Below are positions 24,101 to 36,738 of a stretch of 64,000 bases of DNA, one piece after another. Position 1 is the first letter of the stretch. The number at the start of each line of letters is the position of its first letter. The translations under genes and the position numbers were made by a program. Source of the stretch: Ulota crispa (taxonomy: Eukaryota; Streptophyta; Bryopsida; Orthotrichales; Orthotrichaceae); the NCBI GenBank assembly GCA_963920765.1, contig OY987246.1, positions 8,868,501-8,932,500 on the forward strand. The letters run 5' to 3'. A model generated the notes under the pieces. It was not told where the DNA came from and did no database searches. It saw nothing but the letters and a program-made list of their open reading frames with translations.

Positions 24101-27100
24101 TCTATTGTGTTCTTTCACTCCAAGAGAAGCATATTCATGTTTCTACGACCCTTCCATACTTAGAGTCCTAGGGTAGCAAAACACGTTCCATAAATCGTCA
24201 GGGAGCAACCTTCACTATTAGGCTCTTTCGTAGAAGGCCAGCTTCTTCTTTTAGAGAAGCCTCCAGTGATTCCACTTCTCTCTTCAACGCCCATATCCTC
24301 CTTAGGTCAACCCGAATGGCTGACAAGCTGTCGCCTCCAGAACTCCCATTAGATTCCGACTCTCTAAGCAACATTTCCAGTTTGTGAATAGCGAGCTCGA
24401 CACTTTTTAGCTCCTGCAGCAAAGGCCCTCATGATAATGAGGACAATAGACTCAATAGTAAAGAAAATGGGCCTTCAAATACAAGTATCATTTTAAACTC
24501 TAAAATTTATTTATTCCCTGTATTCCAGTTCACATTATAATTTGGAACATGCCGTTCCAATTAAGTGCACGCTATTGATGTTAGAAACGTTTCAGTGTCT
24601 TCTAAAAGAATCAAATTAAACATTGACCTTATGAGAGATGCACCTGAGACCTAAGATGAAGAATTTTCAGAATCGTGGACTCTAACTTAAAAGACTGATG
24701 TACAACCAATAATAGGAAAGAGAGTACTTTATCAAACAGCTTGAGCTGCCGCTCCATTTCTTGCAACCCCAGTTGATCTGCTGGAAGTTTACTTGTATTT
24801 AGCGGTGTAACACTAGGAACATCCCAACCCTGAAATAAGTCATCCTCGACCCGCTTAACATTTGCCTCCCCTTCTTGTTTCTGGCTATCAATAACAGCAA
24901 AATCACCTTTTTTACCACCACTCCCATTCCTGTCACAAGGCCGCACTCATAGAAGTAAGGGTTAGTGGAAATCATTTTCCCCACAGCTTACAGTCGCGAG
25001 CAATTGTCTGAGGTGTTATGAAAGTAAAACCGGCAAACAATCAATCAATCCAACGTAAAAATCGAGGGAAAACAAATGATCTGGAGCAGTAGACATAATA
25101 CTCACCTAATGGGAGTTCCATCATTGACTCCCAGATTGGACGCCTTGGAGCACTCCGCCAAGCGCTGCTGACTGTCGCACAGCCCCAAGACTCGAATAAG
25201 ACTCAAGAAACAAGGTGCTTGTGAATTAAACTCTTTCATTCAAAATTCACAAGTATGATTGGCCTTCACGCTGGAGTTACAAGACTGTGCTCACGGCTGA
25301 TGAGGAAGATATAACTATGATCATCGTCAATTAACAAACGTACTGACACCCAATTTTCTAAGAGACGTACGTGCCGCAATTAAAGTTACATGAACTGAAT
25401 GAAGGAATCGATAGTGGAAAGGGAACAAAGGAATGTCAATCGTAGCAAAGTTGATCGAGTGTGAATTAACAGGAGGCCAGTATGTGCGAAAATGTTACCC
25501 CTTTTCTATGAACGCAGTCGCACGAAAACCTTGTGATTTCTGGACCCAAGTACTGTAACGACTAAAGCTTTCCACCCACAACGAGCACGTTTGAACCGCA
25601 ATACCAAGAGCCATCTGCTTTTCTGCTTTGCTAACTCCTGATTTCACCTTCTTGTGCTCATCATGAGATTTGGCTGGCGGGTTTCCTGGATAAAAAAGAA
25701 GCCAATCCATCTCTTCACACATCACCTGCAATTAGAGAAGATCAACTGTATCAAAACTATCAGAAAAAGTGAGCCAAAGGAAACAAATTATATCAGCAAA
25801 CATACCCAAAAACGACACCAAATAGATAAAAAGGGAGAACATAAAACAGGATTTGGAACTATACCTGTTAATTGTTCGAACTTGAGACGACAAATACAGT
25901 ATTTAATACTCTACAACGTCTATTAAAACACATACAAGGGGTCCAAGTTTACGATTTATATACAGAGTATTAATTTCACATTTCAAGAGAAGGTTATCTT
26001 CCCAACTTTAGCGACATATCCAAATTCTTACCTCCACAAACAGCTGATAAGAAGATACCCTTGCAAGTTGCGGGTAAAATAACACACTACCACCATCTAA
26101 GTACCTGCAAGAACCAAGCACACAAAAGTATACATCAGGTTATACATTCATTCCCTTTAAATCCTAAACTGTCTTGGACTCATTCCAAGGACAAAACTAA
26201 TTTGTAAGTCCTCATTAACCAAGGAGATGAAAAAAAATACCTGAGTAAACTTGCAAGTGACTCCTCAGAATCCCCTACCCCTCGGCTCGCTAAGTAAGCC
26301 CGGGTGCTTCTTCCCAAAGCAACAAAGAATCCAAACAGCCCCAAGTCCTTCTGTAGATCCTGCATGCCCTTTCTAGGATAAGAAAAACGAGAAAACAGCT
26401 GCTCTAGAGATACCTGAACCAAACGTGCTACTCAACTGATCCATTTTCACGAGTGCAAATTTCTAATTTGCCAAAGAACCCACGTCACTACATCATGTAA
26501 AGTTGATAGACAAATATCACGTCAGAAAGGATCCACCTTAGACTTTATGTCACCGTTGCTATCTGTCTGAGAAGACCTACTAATCATAAATTGAAGCATA
26601 TTAGGGTAGAGAGAATGATGGACGGAGACACTTTACCTCAATACCTTCAGTCGCTTGCAATTTTGAATTTACACCTTCCCTAACTAAAGCTGCACACAGC
26701 AGCTGTTGTACGAGATTGATCCAGAAGGCCCCTTCTCTTCCATTACCCTGCCAGCTTTTCACATCTGCCGCTCTAGGTCCAAAATTGTCGAGAAACTGCC
26801 GCTTGAATCCTACACTACACGAAAACATATACACTTCGTCTATCGGCATACACTCAGCCAGCTTCAGCATTTGCCGGCGAATCTCCTCGGGAAGCAACGA
26901 TGCAAATAGAGGACACGACACTGCTGTCGCACCTAGCTTCGTAATGGCTGCACTGCTGCTGAGAGAAAGAGTAAGAAGTGCCACATCACTTGCATTGCTT
27001 GGACTTGTAGCAATCCCTTCCCATCCTCTGCTTGTGAAAGAAAAAGTGCTGTTGTGAGAAGAAAAGGACATGTCACTGGGTCGTAAAAAACTTAGTTAAC

Positions 27101-28964
27101 TCTACTCCGTGAAAAAAACATTCATAAAAAAATTCGTCAAAACCAGTACTTCTACGAACTATTGACGACCTGAAAAGACATCACAGATAGGCCTGGTACA
27201 TAATTAAGTGCTACTCCAATACAGATAACAAAAGTAGACAAGGGTATAGGTCGTTCTTGACTCAGAAAGCACGGCCTAGTACAATTATCAAAAAGTCCAG
27301 AGCACATATCGAGAGAATGCCAGACATCATCGGGAAACAGATTATGCATTTGCAACATAATTACTCCAACATGAGCTTTCAAGCAATATAAGAAGTGCAT
27401 ACGTAGATGTTACAGCAGTAAAACGCCTGTCTTTCTCCAGTACATTAACGAAGCTGGCCACTGCCTGAGGATGCTGTTGGAGCCACAACCAATCATCAGC
27501 CGAGGGATCCCTTGTAGACAACTCCTGCCGGACTGAGTCTTTGAGTGGCGCAGATTGCCGCATTAGGCTGCACAAATACACCATCTCGAATTAGGGAATG
27601 AGCAGACAAAGGAAGAAACAGCTAAGCAAGAAGATAACACGTAGGCAAGTAAATTGTGCAATCATGATCGAGAATCAAATCACCACAGTTGGTCCAACTC
27701 CAACATGTTACGCTCAAACCCGTTTGGTAATCATCACTGCCTATACCAGTTCATCTATGTCTATCAAATATAGATAGCAACTTTTCCATGTAGGAACGTC
27801 TAAATGCACAGCGCTGGTGGAAAATATTAGTGGACTAGATTCTGGAATTCTAGAGCAATATGATAATGAAAGACAGACATGAATGATTTACCTACGCTGT
27901 ACCAGCACATTAGCATCCCTATCTCGTCCTTCACCACGCGCTGCAATCTCTTGAACAGCTTGAAGCAGCGAATGTACAGCAGCCTGAAGATCAAGAAACA
28001 AGAGAATATGGTTACTGATATCGACAACATCGAATACTCCAAAAGCTCTAAGAGAGTCTCTCTAGAAGAAACTATAACTCAATAGCAGATTCGGCACAAA
28101 ATAACAGTTTTTTCTCAATAGTGCCACCTGGCGTAGTTTTATTGGCCAACATGCAGACGTGGAAATTCAATTCGGCAAGGCAACGTGCTTGTTTACAGTA
28201 CACATCTGCGCACTTCAAACTTAATCTACAATAGAAATCGGGAAAAACCAAAAGACATACAAAACAAAATAAAAAAACACAATCAACTCAGCAAACAGGA
28301 GCGTAATCTGCTCTAGCAAACTTCCCTATGCACTGGTACAGCAAGCATGTGGACCTGTACTCAAACTGAGCTAATTGAACCTCATGACCTAAGCAAAAGA
28401 AAATTGAAATTGATCAATCCACCGATCGTCATTTAAAATTCAAAAAAATCTGTTGCATGAACTGATTACCTGATAAGCGAGTGCTCTCATCCAAGCATTC
28501 TTGTCAATGCCAAGCCACTTCTGAGCAAACCAAGGACCGCGAGTGAGGGATTCCTGCTCCTCCATTGCGGATTGAAAAACAGCAGCTGCCTCATGAAGCG
28601 CATGGACAAGGTTTTGCCCCTGTTCCCCGCCACCACTCGGTTTAGCTTCATCATCGGATCTAACACCTCTCATCTCTGTCCAGCTATTCTCGCTCCTAAC
28701 TACATTCCCGTTTTCCGAGTTCTTCTCCTCGAACGCTTTCGTGTACAAAACTCCAGCTCGCGCGGCTGGAAACGCCCTAAGTTTCTCAATCCTCGTTAAG
28801 CTTATTCCAGTAATAAATTCCGAGCTCTGAAACCCTGGCCTACCACAAACGGCCTGACAATCCACCACGGCTGCATGATTTCCCTTGCAACAACTCTCCA
28901 GCAGCAACAGCCGTCTCGTGGTCACTCCTCCCGCACACACACTGCTACACACAGCCGATTGCAT
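21161..28964 (-). CDS. LETM1-like protein, plant type, 18 exons
   Basis: Model of 1010 residues. Exons in transcript order: 28964-28470, 27983-27892, 27567-27403, 27030-26637, 26413-26241, 26104-26032, 25725-25499, 25171-25106, 24929-24728, 24413-24210, 23936-23854, 23409-23292, 23196-23143, 22933-22781, 22645-22499, 22084-21914, 21724-21665, 21316-21161. All introns are GT-AG and the frame stays open. Residues 1-80 are rich in Ser, Arg and Ala without acidic clusters until later, like an organelle transit peptide. The middle has coiled-coil-type segments (around 630-700 and 785-833). The C-terminus (883-1000) carries the LETM1 ribosome-binding-like block: LTDREQKILKRTF, VVPIGFLMLLPV, then TAVGHAAILAAIQKYVP and PSAYGRERLDVIRRL. 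LETM1 proteins act in organelle membranes in cation/proton exchange and ribosome binding; this longer plant group is little studied. Start: the first in-frame ATG after upstream codons that lack one. Exon 13 has two possible donors (23143 or 23137), both in frame; exon 4 may start at 27027. Confidence 0.82.
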
Positions 28965-29025
28965 CGTGTCACGACCGTAACAAAATCCTTCTCCTTCCTG
29001 CCCGTTGATCACACATGTATGGACT

Positions 29026-29278
29026 ATGGAGAGTCCAATTTCTCCAATGCCTATCCCTGCCGTGTCGCAAATTTGTCCAAAAAGCTTCTAACAAAGCCTA
29101 ACTAACGGCGGAGCTCGTTCTAAAATGACGTGTAAGAAGAATTTCAGAACATGGAGAGTCCAATTTCGCCAATGCCCCTGCGGCCCTGCCGTGTTGCAAA
29201 TTTGTTCCAAAAGCTTCTAACTAAGTTAACGGCGGAGCTTTATTCTGAATATGACGTGTAAGAAGAATTTTGGAACGA
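29026..29278. repeat. Tandem duplication, about 125 bp, in the LETM1-like promoter
   Basis: Copies start ATGGAGAGTCCAATTT at 29026 and 29151 and share GCCGTGT(C/T)GCAAATTTG, AAAAGCTTCTAAC, GGCGGAGCT and ATGACGTGTAAGAAGAATTT. They lie 60-310 bp upstream of the start codon at 28964, where the promoter or 5' leader should be. Each copy has a TGACGTG core, a known bZIP-type binding motif, at about 29126 and 29252. Confidence 0.8.
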
Positions 29279-29541
29279 GTTTGTGAAGAGTTTTTAGCAT
29301 GAGCTTGGTGTCAGCAGCTGCCGGAGACGAAAAGAAGGGCAATTGGTATTGGACAGGGGTGGCTATGGCGTCGATGATGTCACGAGGGAAGCGATGAGCG
29401 GCGCCTGACCCGCACCACCAGCGTCAATGGAGTTGAGTTACTACCGCTTTTGCTTCGCCATGGTCATCACCGAATGTCCAAATCACTAGTGTCATAATAT
29501 CTGCTTCCCTCTCCTATTTCCGTGGTGCATGAATTTATTTT

Positions 29542-29956
29542 GGGGAATTGATATGTGCACACCCGGGGTTTGATATATGCACACGGTAAATTTTAGTATT
29601 TTTTTTATCATCAACAAGTGGAAGTGGAATTTGAAGATTTTGAATTCAGATTTGGATTTAGAGATCTTGGTTTACTTTAGTACTATACACAAGGTTACAA
29701 TTGAATAATTCTTAGTGGAAAAACCTAGTTAGGGGACAAAATTATTATTTTTATCCTTGTTTGTATAAACATTAAGCTTTTCCATTGGGTGTTGTTCAAT
29801 TGTAATCTCATTTGTAGTTTTAAACAAAATCAAGGTCTCTAAATCCGAATTTGAATTCAAAATTTTCAAATTCCATTTGTTGATGGTAAAAAAACTAAAA
29901 TTTACCCCCCTTTGTGTGCATATATCAAACCTTGGGTGTGCACAAATCAATTCCCT
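29542..29956. mobile_element. Inverted-repeat MITE
   Basis: Left end GGGGAATTGATATGTGCAC and right end read backwards AGGGAATTGATTTGTGCAC, followed on both sides by a GGTTTGATATATGCACAC block and, deeper, TTTGAATTCA and GATTTAGAGA blocks. The arms are about 150 bp long. No protein is encoded. Fragments of the same family occur at 18.6-19.3, 20.1, 61.0 and 63.0 kb. The target-site duplication is unclear. Confidence 0.75.
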
Positions 29957-29965
29957 AATTTAAAC

Positions 29966-30590
29966 TGCACCAAATAGTGCATTGGGGTTGTCCCATACTT
30001 ATTTCTCCACATTTTACACTATTTAAATATTTACCAAGACTATAGTAACTTTCATCATTAATAACTGTGATAAACAATGGAGGAAGCAAGCAAAGGTTGG
30101 GCGCAACAACAAGCGCCAAAGCCAAGGAGCTAAGAAGCTAGAACTTTAGACCAAACTAGGAGTTGCTGTAGCATAAAGAGAATTAGGCCATGTTCATACT
30201 AGTAACTGGACAAAATTTTCTTGAACGTCATTAGTTGCAATATCAATTTTGTCCGACAAAGGGTTCACACTCAGGGTTTGTTTGGTACTTCGCCTTGCCA
30301 TGTCACCAACCTAAATGTCCACATCAGCGAACAAGGTAGTGAAATTTTGGAGCTTGCTACAAGGGTGGCACCAAACTTGGCTGGTAGAGGATTGAAATAG
30401 CACACCCAACAACCGGATGACGTGGAAGTGACCCTAGCGGATGAAGCACTGGATGTGGTGCCAGTTTTTGCATTTTGTCTGGCCTCTAGTCTGAACCGGG
30501 CCTTACATATGCCTCCAAGTGGCCAAACCATGAGTCATGAGGTGATTTTGTCAAGGTAAGGCAACCTAATTGTTAAGGCAACCTACATGC
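29966..30590. repeat. Dispersed repeat interrupted by a Harbinger-type MITE
   Basis: The segments 29966-30182 and 30503-30590 together resemble one copy of the repeat seen at 30597-30900 and 59690-59990 (TTGGGGTTGTCCCA at one end; CCAAGTGGCCAAACCATGAG at the other). The MITE at 30186-30502 lies exactly in the gap, so it inserted later. Confidence 0.6.
30186..30502. mobile_element. PIF/Harbinger-type MITE, 317 bp
   Basis: Termini GGCCATGTTCATACTAG and, reversed, GGCCCGGTTCAGACTAG are inverted repeats. TTA flanks both sides (30183-30185 and 30503-30505), the three-base duplication typical of PIF/Harbinger elements. It has no transposase. It shares the GGCCCGGTTCA-ACTAG terminus with 60124-60525. 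Confidence 0.85.
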
Positions 30591-30596
30591 ACTATT

Positions 30597-30900
30597 TAGT
30601 GTACACTAAATATTGCATTTGGGTTGCCCCACACTTATTTCTTGACATTCTACACTATATAAATACTTACTAGTTCTACAATAAACTTCATTAGAATTAT
30701 TGCAATAAATTTTTTGTAAAGGGTCTGGTAACAACAACAAAGCTATAGAAAAACAAAAAATATTGTTCAAGTCATAATCCATGTAAAATTCTAATATCTA
30801 AAGAGATACATACACCTCCAAATGACCAAGCAATGAGTCATGGGGTAACTTTCCAAAGTGAGACAACCTAGTTGTTAAAAGAACCTAAAGACAGTCTTTA
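30597..30900. repeat. Dispersed repeat, second copy
   Basis: Starts TGTACACTAAATATTGC and TTGCCCCACACTTATTTC, and ends near ACCTCCAAATGACCAAGCAATGAG. The same order of blocks is found at 59690-59990. No terminal repeats or coding sequence. Possibly a SINE or an old MITE. Confidence 0.6.
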
Positions 30901-32635
30901 GCGCAAATAAATTCACTGTCTTTTTGTGGTGTGAGTTTTCATTTCTCCCATCAAGCCAAATGATTAATCTTGAGTTGTGGGGATACTTCTAGAAATTCTA
31001 TGAAAATTGAACTACCGGTATACACCTCATAGCCTCACAACTAGTTCAAGAAGCCCATCCACCTTAGTTGTCAAGTTTGCCTATCTTTGAGGAGGTTCGA
31101 TCTTCTATTCTATGATTTTGTTTTAATTATACAGTATTTCTTTCAAATTCAGCAAAACTGCAACATCATTTTGCTTTTGATGCCAATTTTAAATAAAATT
31201 TTCTAGCTTTTCTATGATTTTGTGAAAACTTATTAAATTTGATACATTTTACTTGTCTTTTTTATTTTATATGGAGCAATTCAGCAATCTAAGAAATAAC
31301 TCCAAAAATGGTCCTTTCATGAATTCAACTAAGAGTTATTTCCTTGAACTACTGGGCAATTCCATTTTTTCAAACAAAATCATTGCTTCCAAGGAAACTT
31401 GATTCAATTGCTTCAATTGGAAAATTATAATCAATACCTTAAATGTTTGCTTGCTTGTTTGTTTGTCACATTGAGATTTCCCAAACCGTGTGTTTGCCCA
31501 TTGCGTGCTTGGTATTGTTGAAAAGCTCTCAGCAAGGAGGGAAGTATGGGCTTGGTTTCATGGCATTTGGGTCTACGATGGGATAGTTATTGAATTTCAA
31601 AAAAAATATGAATTAAAAATTTAGAAAGTTACTTTTATTTTTATTTTAATGGCACCCTTGGTATTGTCAAAAAGCTCTTGCCAAGGAGAGTGGATAAATA
31701 TTTGAAAAAGAAAAAGAAAAAGAAAAGCTTGATTAAATCACAATGAAAATTGGGCCAATGGCACAGGGCCACACTAATTGTAATTAATTAACAATAAATA
31801 TTGCATGTTTATATATATTGGCATAAACATGAATTATGGGTGTTTATTTTTTTGAAATCTAAAATCGGTTTTGTGGATTTTTGTGTTGGTTTTGCATGTA
31901 CTTTACTTCATTTGGTTTTCCAACATTCTTGAGTGTTTTGCAATCATCTCAAATATGTGCTAACTTTGTAACATCTTCAGGTTGTGAAATTTGTTTGCAT
32001 TTATGATCAATGTTTTTGAAAAAAATTGTTTTGTCAAAATATGGAAAGGGTACAGGAAAGTGAAAATTGCATTGTTAAATCTTGTTCATATTACAAATTC
32101 AAATTACCCACCATGTAATTATAAGATTTGTTGCTCAAAGTTTGTTTTTATTTCCTATTTTGAGCCCATGGGTGGCACTTTCTCCTTCAATATTAAATAA
32201 AGTAATAAGTGAGGAATAAAATTTGCAGCTTTTTTTATAAAGTATTTTTTTTGTAGAAAACCAATACACCCAATATCAAAACTTGAGTCGACATAGTAAG
32301 AGAAGTAGCGAGGTATGTATTACGTCCATGACCTTGTGAAGAACCATAGAGCGCTCATCAAATTGCCAGCCAAAAATTAAAAAAACACAACTTGCCTTCA
32401 ATCCAAACCATGGATTCTAGGAATTTGACATTCAAGTGTAATCAAGAAAATAAATCGAAATTGAAACAGATACAGCTTCTAAAAAGAAAAAGAAAACATT
32501 GTTTGATGTATTGCATACAAAATTTAATACCACCAAGAAAGTGAAGTCCAAATGCAAAATTAGACGCAACTTATGTTATTGGATTTAGAGTAGATATGAT
32601 AATTTTAAAAAACTAGCATTGGGAAAATGCCAACT
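30900..32635. other. AT-rich intergenic DNA
   Basis: No gene is seen. A short duplicated phrase (CTTGGTATTGTTGAAAAGCTC at about 31510 and CTTGGTATTGTCAAAAAGCTC at about 31665) is the only structure noticed. Open frames up to 69 codons show no conserved motif. Confidence 0.45.
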
Positions 32636-32638
32636 TAA

Positions 32639-33542
32639 CCCTTTAAAGACCACACACATTTTCACAAAATCCACTAGAAACTAGGGTAGTAAACTTGGAT
32701 ATATAATTGAATCAAATATGGACTCAATTTTAACAATCCAACCATACAAATGGGAAGAACACCTTGTTTACTATAAAGTGTCAAGATTTCAACGAGATTT
32801 ATCATTAGAGGTGAAATATTATAATGATTGAGTGAGTTGTAGGTGGAAAATTTTTAGTTTTCATGCTTGTATGGTTTTGGATATTACTCCTTCATACAAG
32901 CTTTGCTTGAGAAGAGCCTTATATTTCTAGAAGTAGGGTTTATCATCTTTCCAACAAGACTAGTTTCACACAAAATGTATAAAAATAGCAATCACAAGGT
33001 GTAGCTAAGTGGACAAAAAGGGTCAAAATTCCCACTTCACTTGCTACCCAAAAACGGTTTTACTAAAAATTTGATAAATGCTATGGAAAATCCAAATGGT
33101 GAAAATAGTCAAGAATGACCTTATGTGTAGGATGACAAATTTTTAAAATGAAATGGTAGCACCATTTCAATAGATCTTCAAATACTACAATTATACTACT
33201 AGCGTATAGAAAAACAATACAAGCATATTTCTTAAGCAATTTGAAACTTTTTTGGACAACACATTTGAAATTTAACATTCTTCTTGGATATATGATGTAT
33301 TGTGTTGTTGCTTTGACCCATCTTTAACCAAATATGGATACGTATTTTGAGGCCATGTTGTATAAACACCATTATTTATCAACTCACATACCTGATTCCA
33401 TTGTTGTTTTTTTGGTTGGATGCAAAAATTTTGTGAACACAAATGTTTTTCAAGACCAATTTCCAAATTGTTGAATGATTTTACTCTATAGACCAAAAAT
33501 CACTCTACTGAACCAAAATATGGTTTGATGGTCTCTAAAGGG
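32639..33542 (-). mobile_element. TTAA-type (piggyBac-like) non-autonomous element, copy 2
   Basis: Left terminus CCCTTTAAAGACCACAC preceded by TTAA; right terminus, reversed, CCCTTTAGAGACCATC. The right flank is TGTT, so one duplication has mutated or the end was rearranged. Internally it aligns in reverse orientation with 42599-43505, for example at the GTTGTTGCTTTGACCCATC block (33303) and the TACTACAATTATACTACTA block (33183). It encodes no recognisable transposase. The length of about 904 bp matches the sister copies. Confidence 0.75.
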
Positions 33543-33887
33543 TGTTTGATTAAAGGTTGTTTATCTACAAATAATGCAACTATTGAAAAATTTACAAGCT
33601 AATCCTCAAGTAACCAAGAAACAAACTTAAATCTAACTCTTTTTTTCACCATTATCAACATTTGTTGACAATATCTCCAAGAATATTTTCTGAATGTGTT
33701 TATAAAGCATATTAAAAAAAATCCTTAAATAAATATATTTAAAGAATGACTTTTTGTTCGAGTCCTTCTTCTATAAAGTATTGTTAAGTTGCTAGCAAAG
33801 ATTTATCAATAAGATTGATTTCTACGTAAAATCATTAATGGAGTTTATTATCAACTATTTAAAAACTAGGCCAAGCAATGTGTAACT

Positions 33888-34096
33888 TTAGCCAATTGCA
33901 TGTCACTTCCTTCTTCCTTTGTGAGTACATCACTTCATTCTTGTTATGCATGTGCATACAAGAAGAAGGGAAGTGGCATGCACAACAAAATAAATGTCTA
34001 AATTTTTTGATCTTAAGATATTTGTGATTTTTTGAAAAAGCAAGGGTATCTATGAAAACATCATAAACTTCAAGGGTATTCATGAAATTTTCCCTT
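33888..34096. mobile_element. Fragment of the MULE-type MITE family
   Basis: This segment matches the loop and right arm of the element at 45449-45758: TGCATGTCACTTCC, GAAGAAGGGAAGTG, GGTATCTATGAAAA and the end ATGAAATTTTCCC. The left arm is shortened, so the copy is truncated. Confidence 0.7.
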
Positions 34097-34933
34097 TAAT
34101 ATATCATAAAGAGCTTATTTCCATATACATATTAATCTATACTACTAAGTGGGAGAAATTCCCTAAGTGTACCCTTTTCTAGAACTTTCTAGAATTTTAT
34201 GTTGAAGCAACAAAGGACGCCCAAGATATAGAACACCAAGTGCCTTACAACCATGTCCATTTCCAAAATTTTTGTAGAACTTTTTGGTGGAAGTTGAAAC
34301 AATGAAGGATGCCCAAACACCCTCCAACCATGTGTTAGAAATCAATAAAATGCCAAGCGCCTTGTAGAAAAATATAAAAGAGTAACATTGTGATGAAAGC
34401 AATTAGTATTGTTGGTTTCAAAAAAGACCAAAATTATGATGCATGTGGAGTAGATTCTAGGCCAGTTGTGTGATATTGATTTTTTGTATAGTACATCAAG
34501 ATTAGATTCTAGACCAGTTGATTTGTGAGATATCAATTTTTTGTAAAGTTGAATATTGCATTACTCATACATATCTTACTCATGCAAAGCATGTGCTTGT
34601 ATAGTAGTATATCATAAGCCAAAGAACTTCAACATACAATTTTTTTTTGCCCAAACGGTGCCATGAGACATCTTTTAAATGATCAATATCTATGATGAGC
34701 AAGCATAGAAATTCAATTTGTCAGAGTAAAGTATCTAATAAATGTGTTTAACTTGTCAAAGTGGAAGGTGATTAGCATCTAGAAATGGAGATTTTGAATC
34801 AAAATAATATATGTTCCAAGAAGACTCAAAAAACTAGATTTTCATTTATTGAAGTTTTTTCATATTTTTACATGATCTAGTTCAGAATTTTTCATAGAAA
34901 TCATAAGGCATCCAATAATAAGATTAGTCACAT

Positions 34934-35352
34934 AAGGTAGGTTCACCCATAAGCATGGAAATAAGGGTTTTGGAGTAGGTAAAATAATTGCCTAACTTTG
35001 AAAAAAATACTATAAGCTAGGAAATGGAAACCAAAAATATTGGCATCAATTTCAAGGTTCCAACTGCAAGCATTTGTTCACAAAGATTTTTCAAAGTCCA
35101 AAACCACTGAAATTGTAAGAACCATGTGTAAGAGATGCTAATCACAAGGCTTGTTGGTTCTTAAATAGTGAGATGGGTACTCAAAACCTCATGCTAGTCA
35201 CCCACAACCATCACTTTATCACCCATAACCATCACTCAGCCACCCATAACCATCACTCAGCCACCCACAACCATTTGTTTTTTTATTGATTAGCCCTACC
35301 ACTATCAGGTGACGGGCATGGGGACGCAATGCTTATGGATGCTACTACCTTA
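34934..35352. repeat. Dispersed repeat, copy 2 (partner at 20281-20720)
   Basis: See the partner. This copy has fewer CACAACCATCACTT units. Both copies end at GCTACTACCTTA or GCTGCTACCTTA, which marks the shared boundary. Confidence 0.85.
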
Positions 35353-35359
35353 GTTGATG

Positions 35360-36330
35360 AATATACAAATTTGCATTCTAAGCATAGTTGGATGTGCTTC
35401 TTCCATTTCAAGGAACTCCTACAATAAACACTTGAAATCATTCATTATTCACATATTGGATATTGAGACTCTTAAAGTTAAGACAATATAGAGTAGTTTG
35501 TGATGCACTTTAAGTGTCCATCCAAACATGATAAGGATTTTGGTGTCAACGAGTGCCATTTAAACAATTTTGATGCATAACCTCCAACCTTTAGTCACTT
35601 CCATCGATTTTATTCATGAAAAATTTCTAACTTGCAAATACATAATATTGAAAAATCTGAGCTTAGCCAATCATTGCAAAACCTCAATTGTTATGGTGGA
35701 GCTGATTCCTAAAACATGGATTCAGTTCACAATGTTTTTCTGAACTTGCACCTATGTTGGTGAACAAATTGCCTGCCATTACACAAACAAAACAAAACAT
35801 TATTTAGAAAGTCAAAAGCATTTCATCACAAACAATGACCTCAAGCAAAATAATTTACACTTGTCACATTCTAAACATCACATACAGCTAACAAGCTATA
35901 ATGTTTGAGTTGTATTGTTTAGCAAGGTCATCCCATCTATATAAGTGAATGATGTCAAGATATGCTTTGATTAACAAAAAGTCTAACAATCTTATAAAAA
36001 ATCCAAAATTCTTGTATAGCATGCACACCGTAATGCAACAAAATTTTGAGAGTATTAATCATTTGAATCAAATGCTAAAGTACAAGGCAATAAAACTATT
36101 AGGCTGGATTTGATCCCATCTCCTATTAACAGTCAAGCCAAAAAAGTAACTAACAAACAATTTCTACAAAACTCCGAGTTATGAATCATCATTCAATGTT
36201 TTTGAACCACTTTGCTAATGAAACAATGTATCTACATCATTAAGTTACATCCAAGTTGCATTAGATATTTTTTAAATTGTTTACAACATTTTACATAGAA
36301 TCAACAAATGACCACATCCACACATATAGT
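35360..36330. other. AT-rich intergenic DNA
   Basis: I see no gene, RNA or repeat boundary in this stretch. Confidence 0.4.
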
Positions 36331-36336
36331 GCACTA

Positions 36337-36511
36337 CAGTAGTGCTTGGCTAAGATGAAGGTATCCGGACAAAATATTCATTTCATTCTAGGAAAGCATT
36401 CATTGTAGCCAAACATTCCTTGACGCTCCTCCAACTGATAGGGACAGTAATTTACTTCATCTTAGCCAAGCGTTTTTTCTTAGAAAGGTTCATCTTAGCC
36501 AGTCCCTACTG
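36337..36511. mobile_element. TA-flanked MITE
   Basis: Ends CAGTAGTGCTTGGCTAAGAT and, reversed, CAGTAGGGACTGGCTAAGAT form a terminal inverted repeat. The dinucleotide TA flanks both sides (36335-36336 and 36512-36513). An inner CTTCATCTTAGCCAAGC at 36450 repeats the terminus once more. A TA duplication is typical of Tc1/mariner-type elements. It is 175 bp with no coding capacity. Confidence 0.7.
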
Positions 36512-36738
36512 TATAGCACTTTTGACTTGCTCTTCAAACTTGAATTTGACATGCAAAGTAATTCCTTTTACTTTTGATCAAGAGTAACTTAAAGAAAGCT
36601 TCCCCTAGCTTTCGTAAAAATGAGTAAATTACTGCAGTTTAAAATTGAGTGCCTACCACCCCCACTTCAAGATTTTCTGCTTTTTTTTTTTTTGGTGTTG
36701 CCACGTCATTAGAGAGGGCTCAGGTGTAACATATATAC

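Noticed and set aside
30271..30531. 86-codon open frame on the minus strand
   Set aside because: It lies inside and across the end of a Harbinger-type MITE and has no conserved motif.
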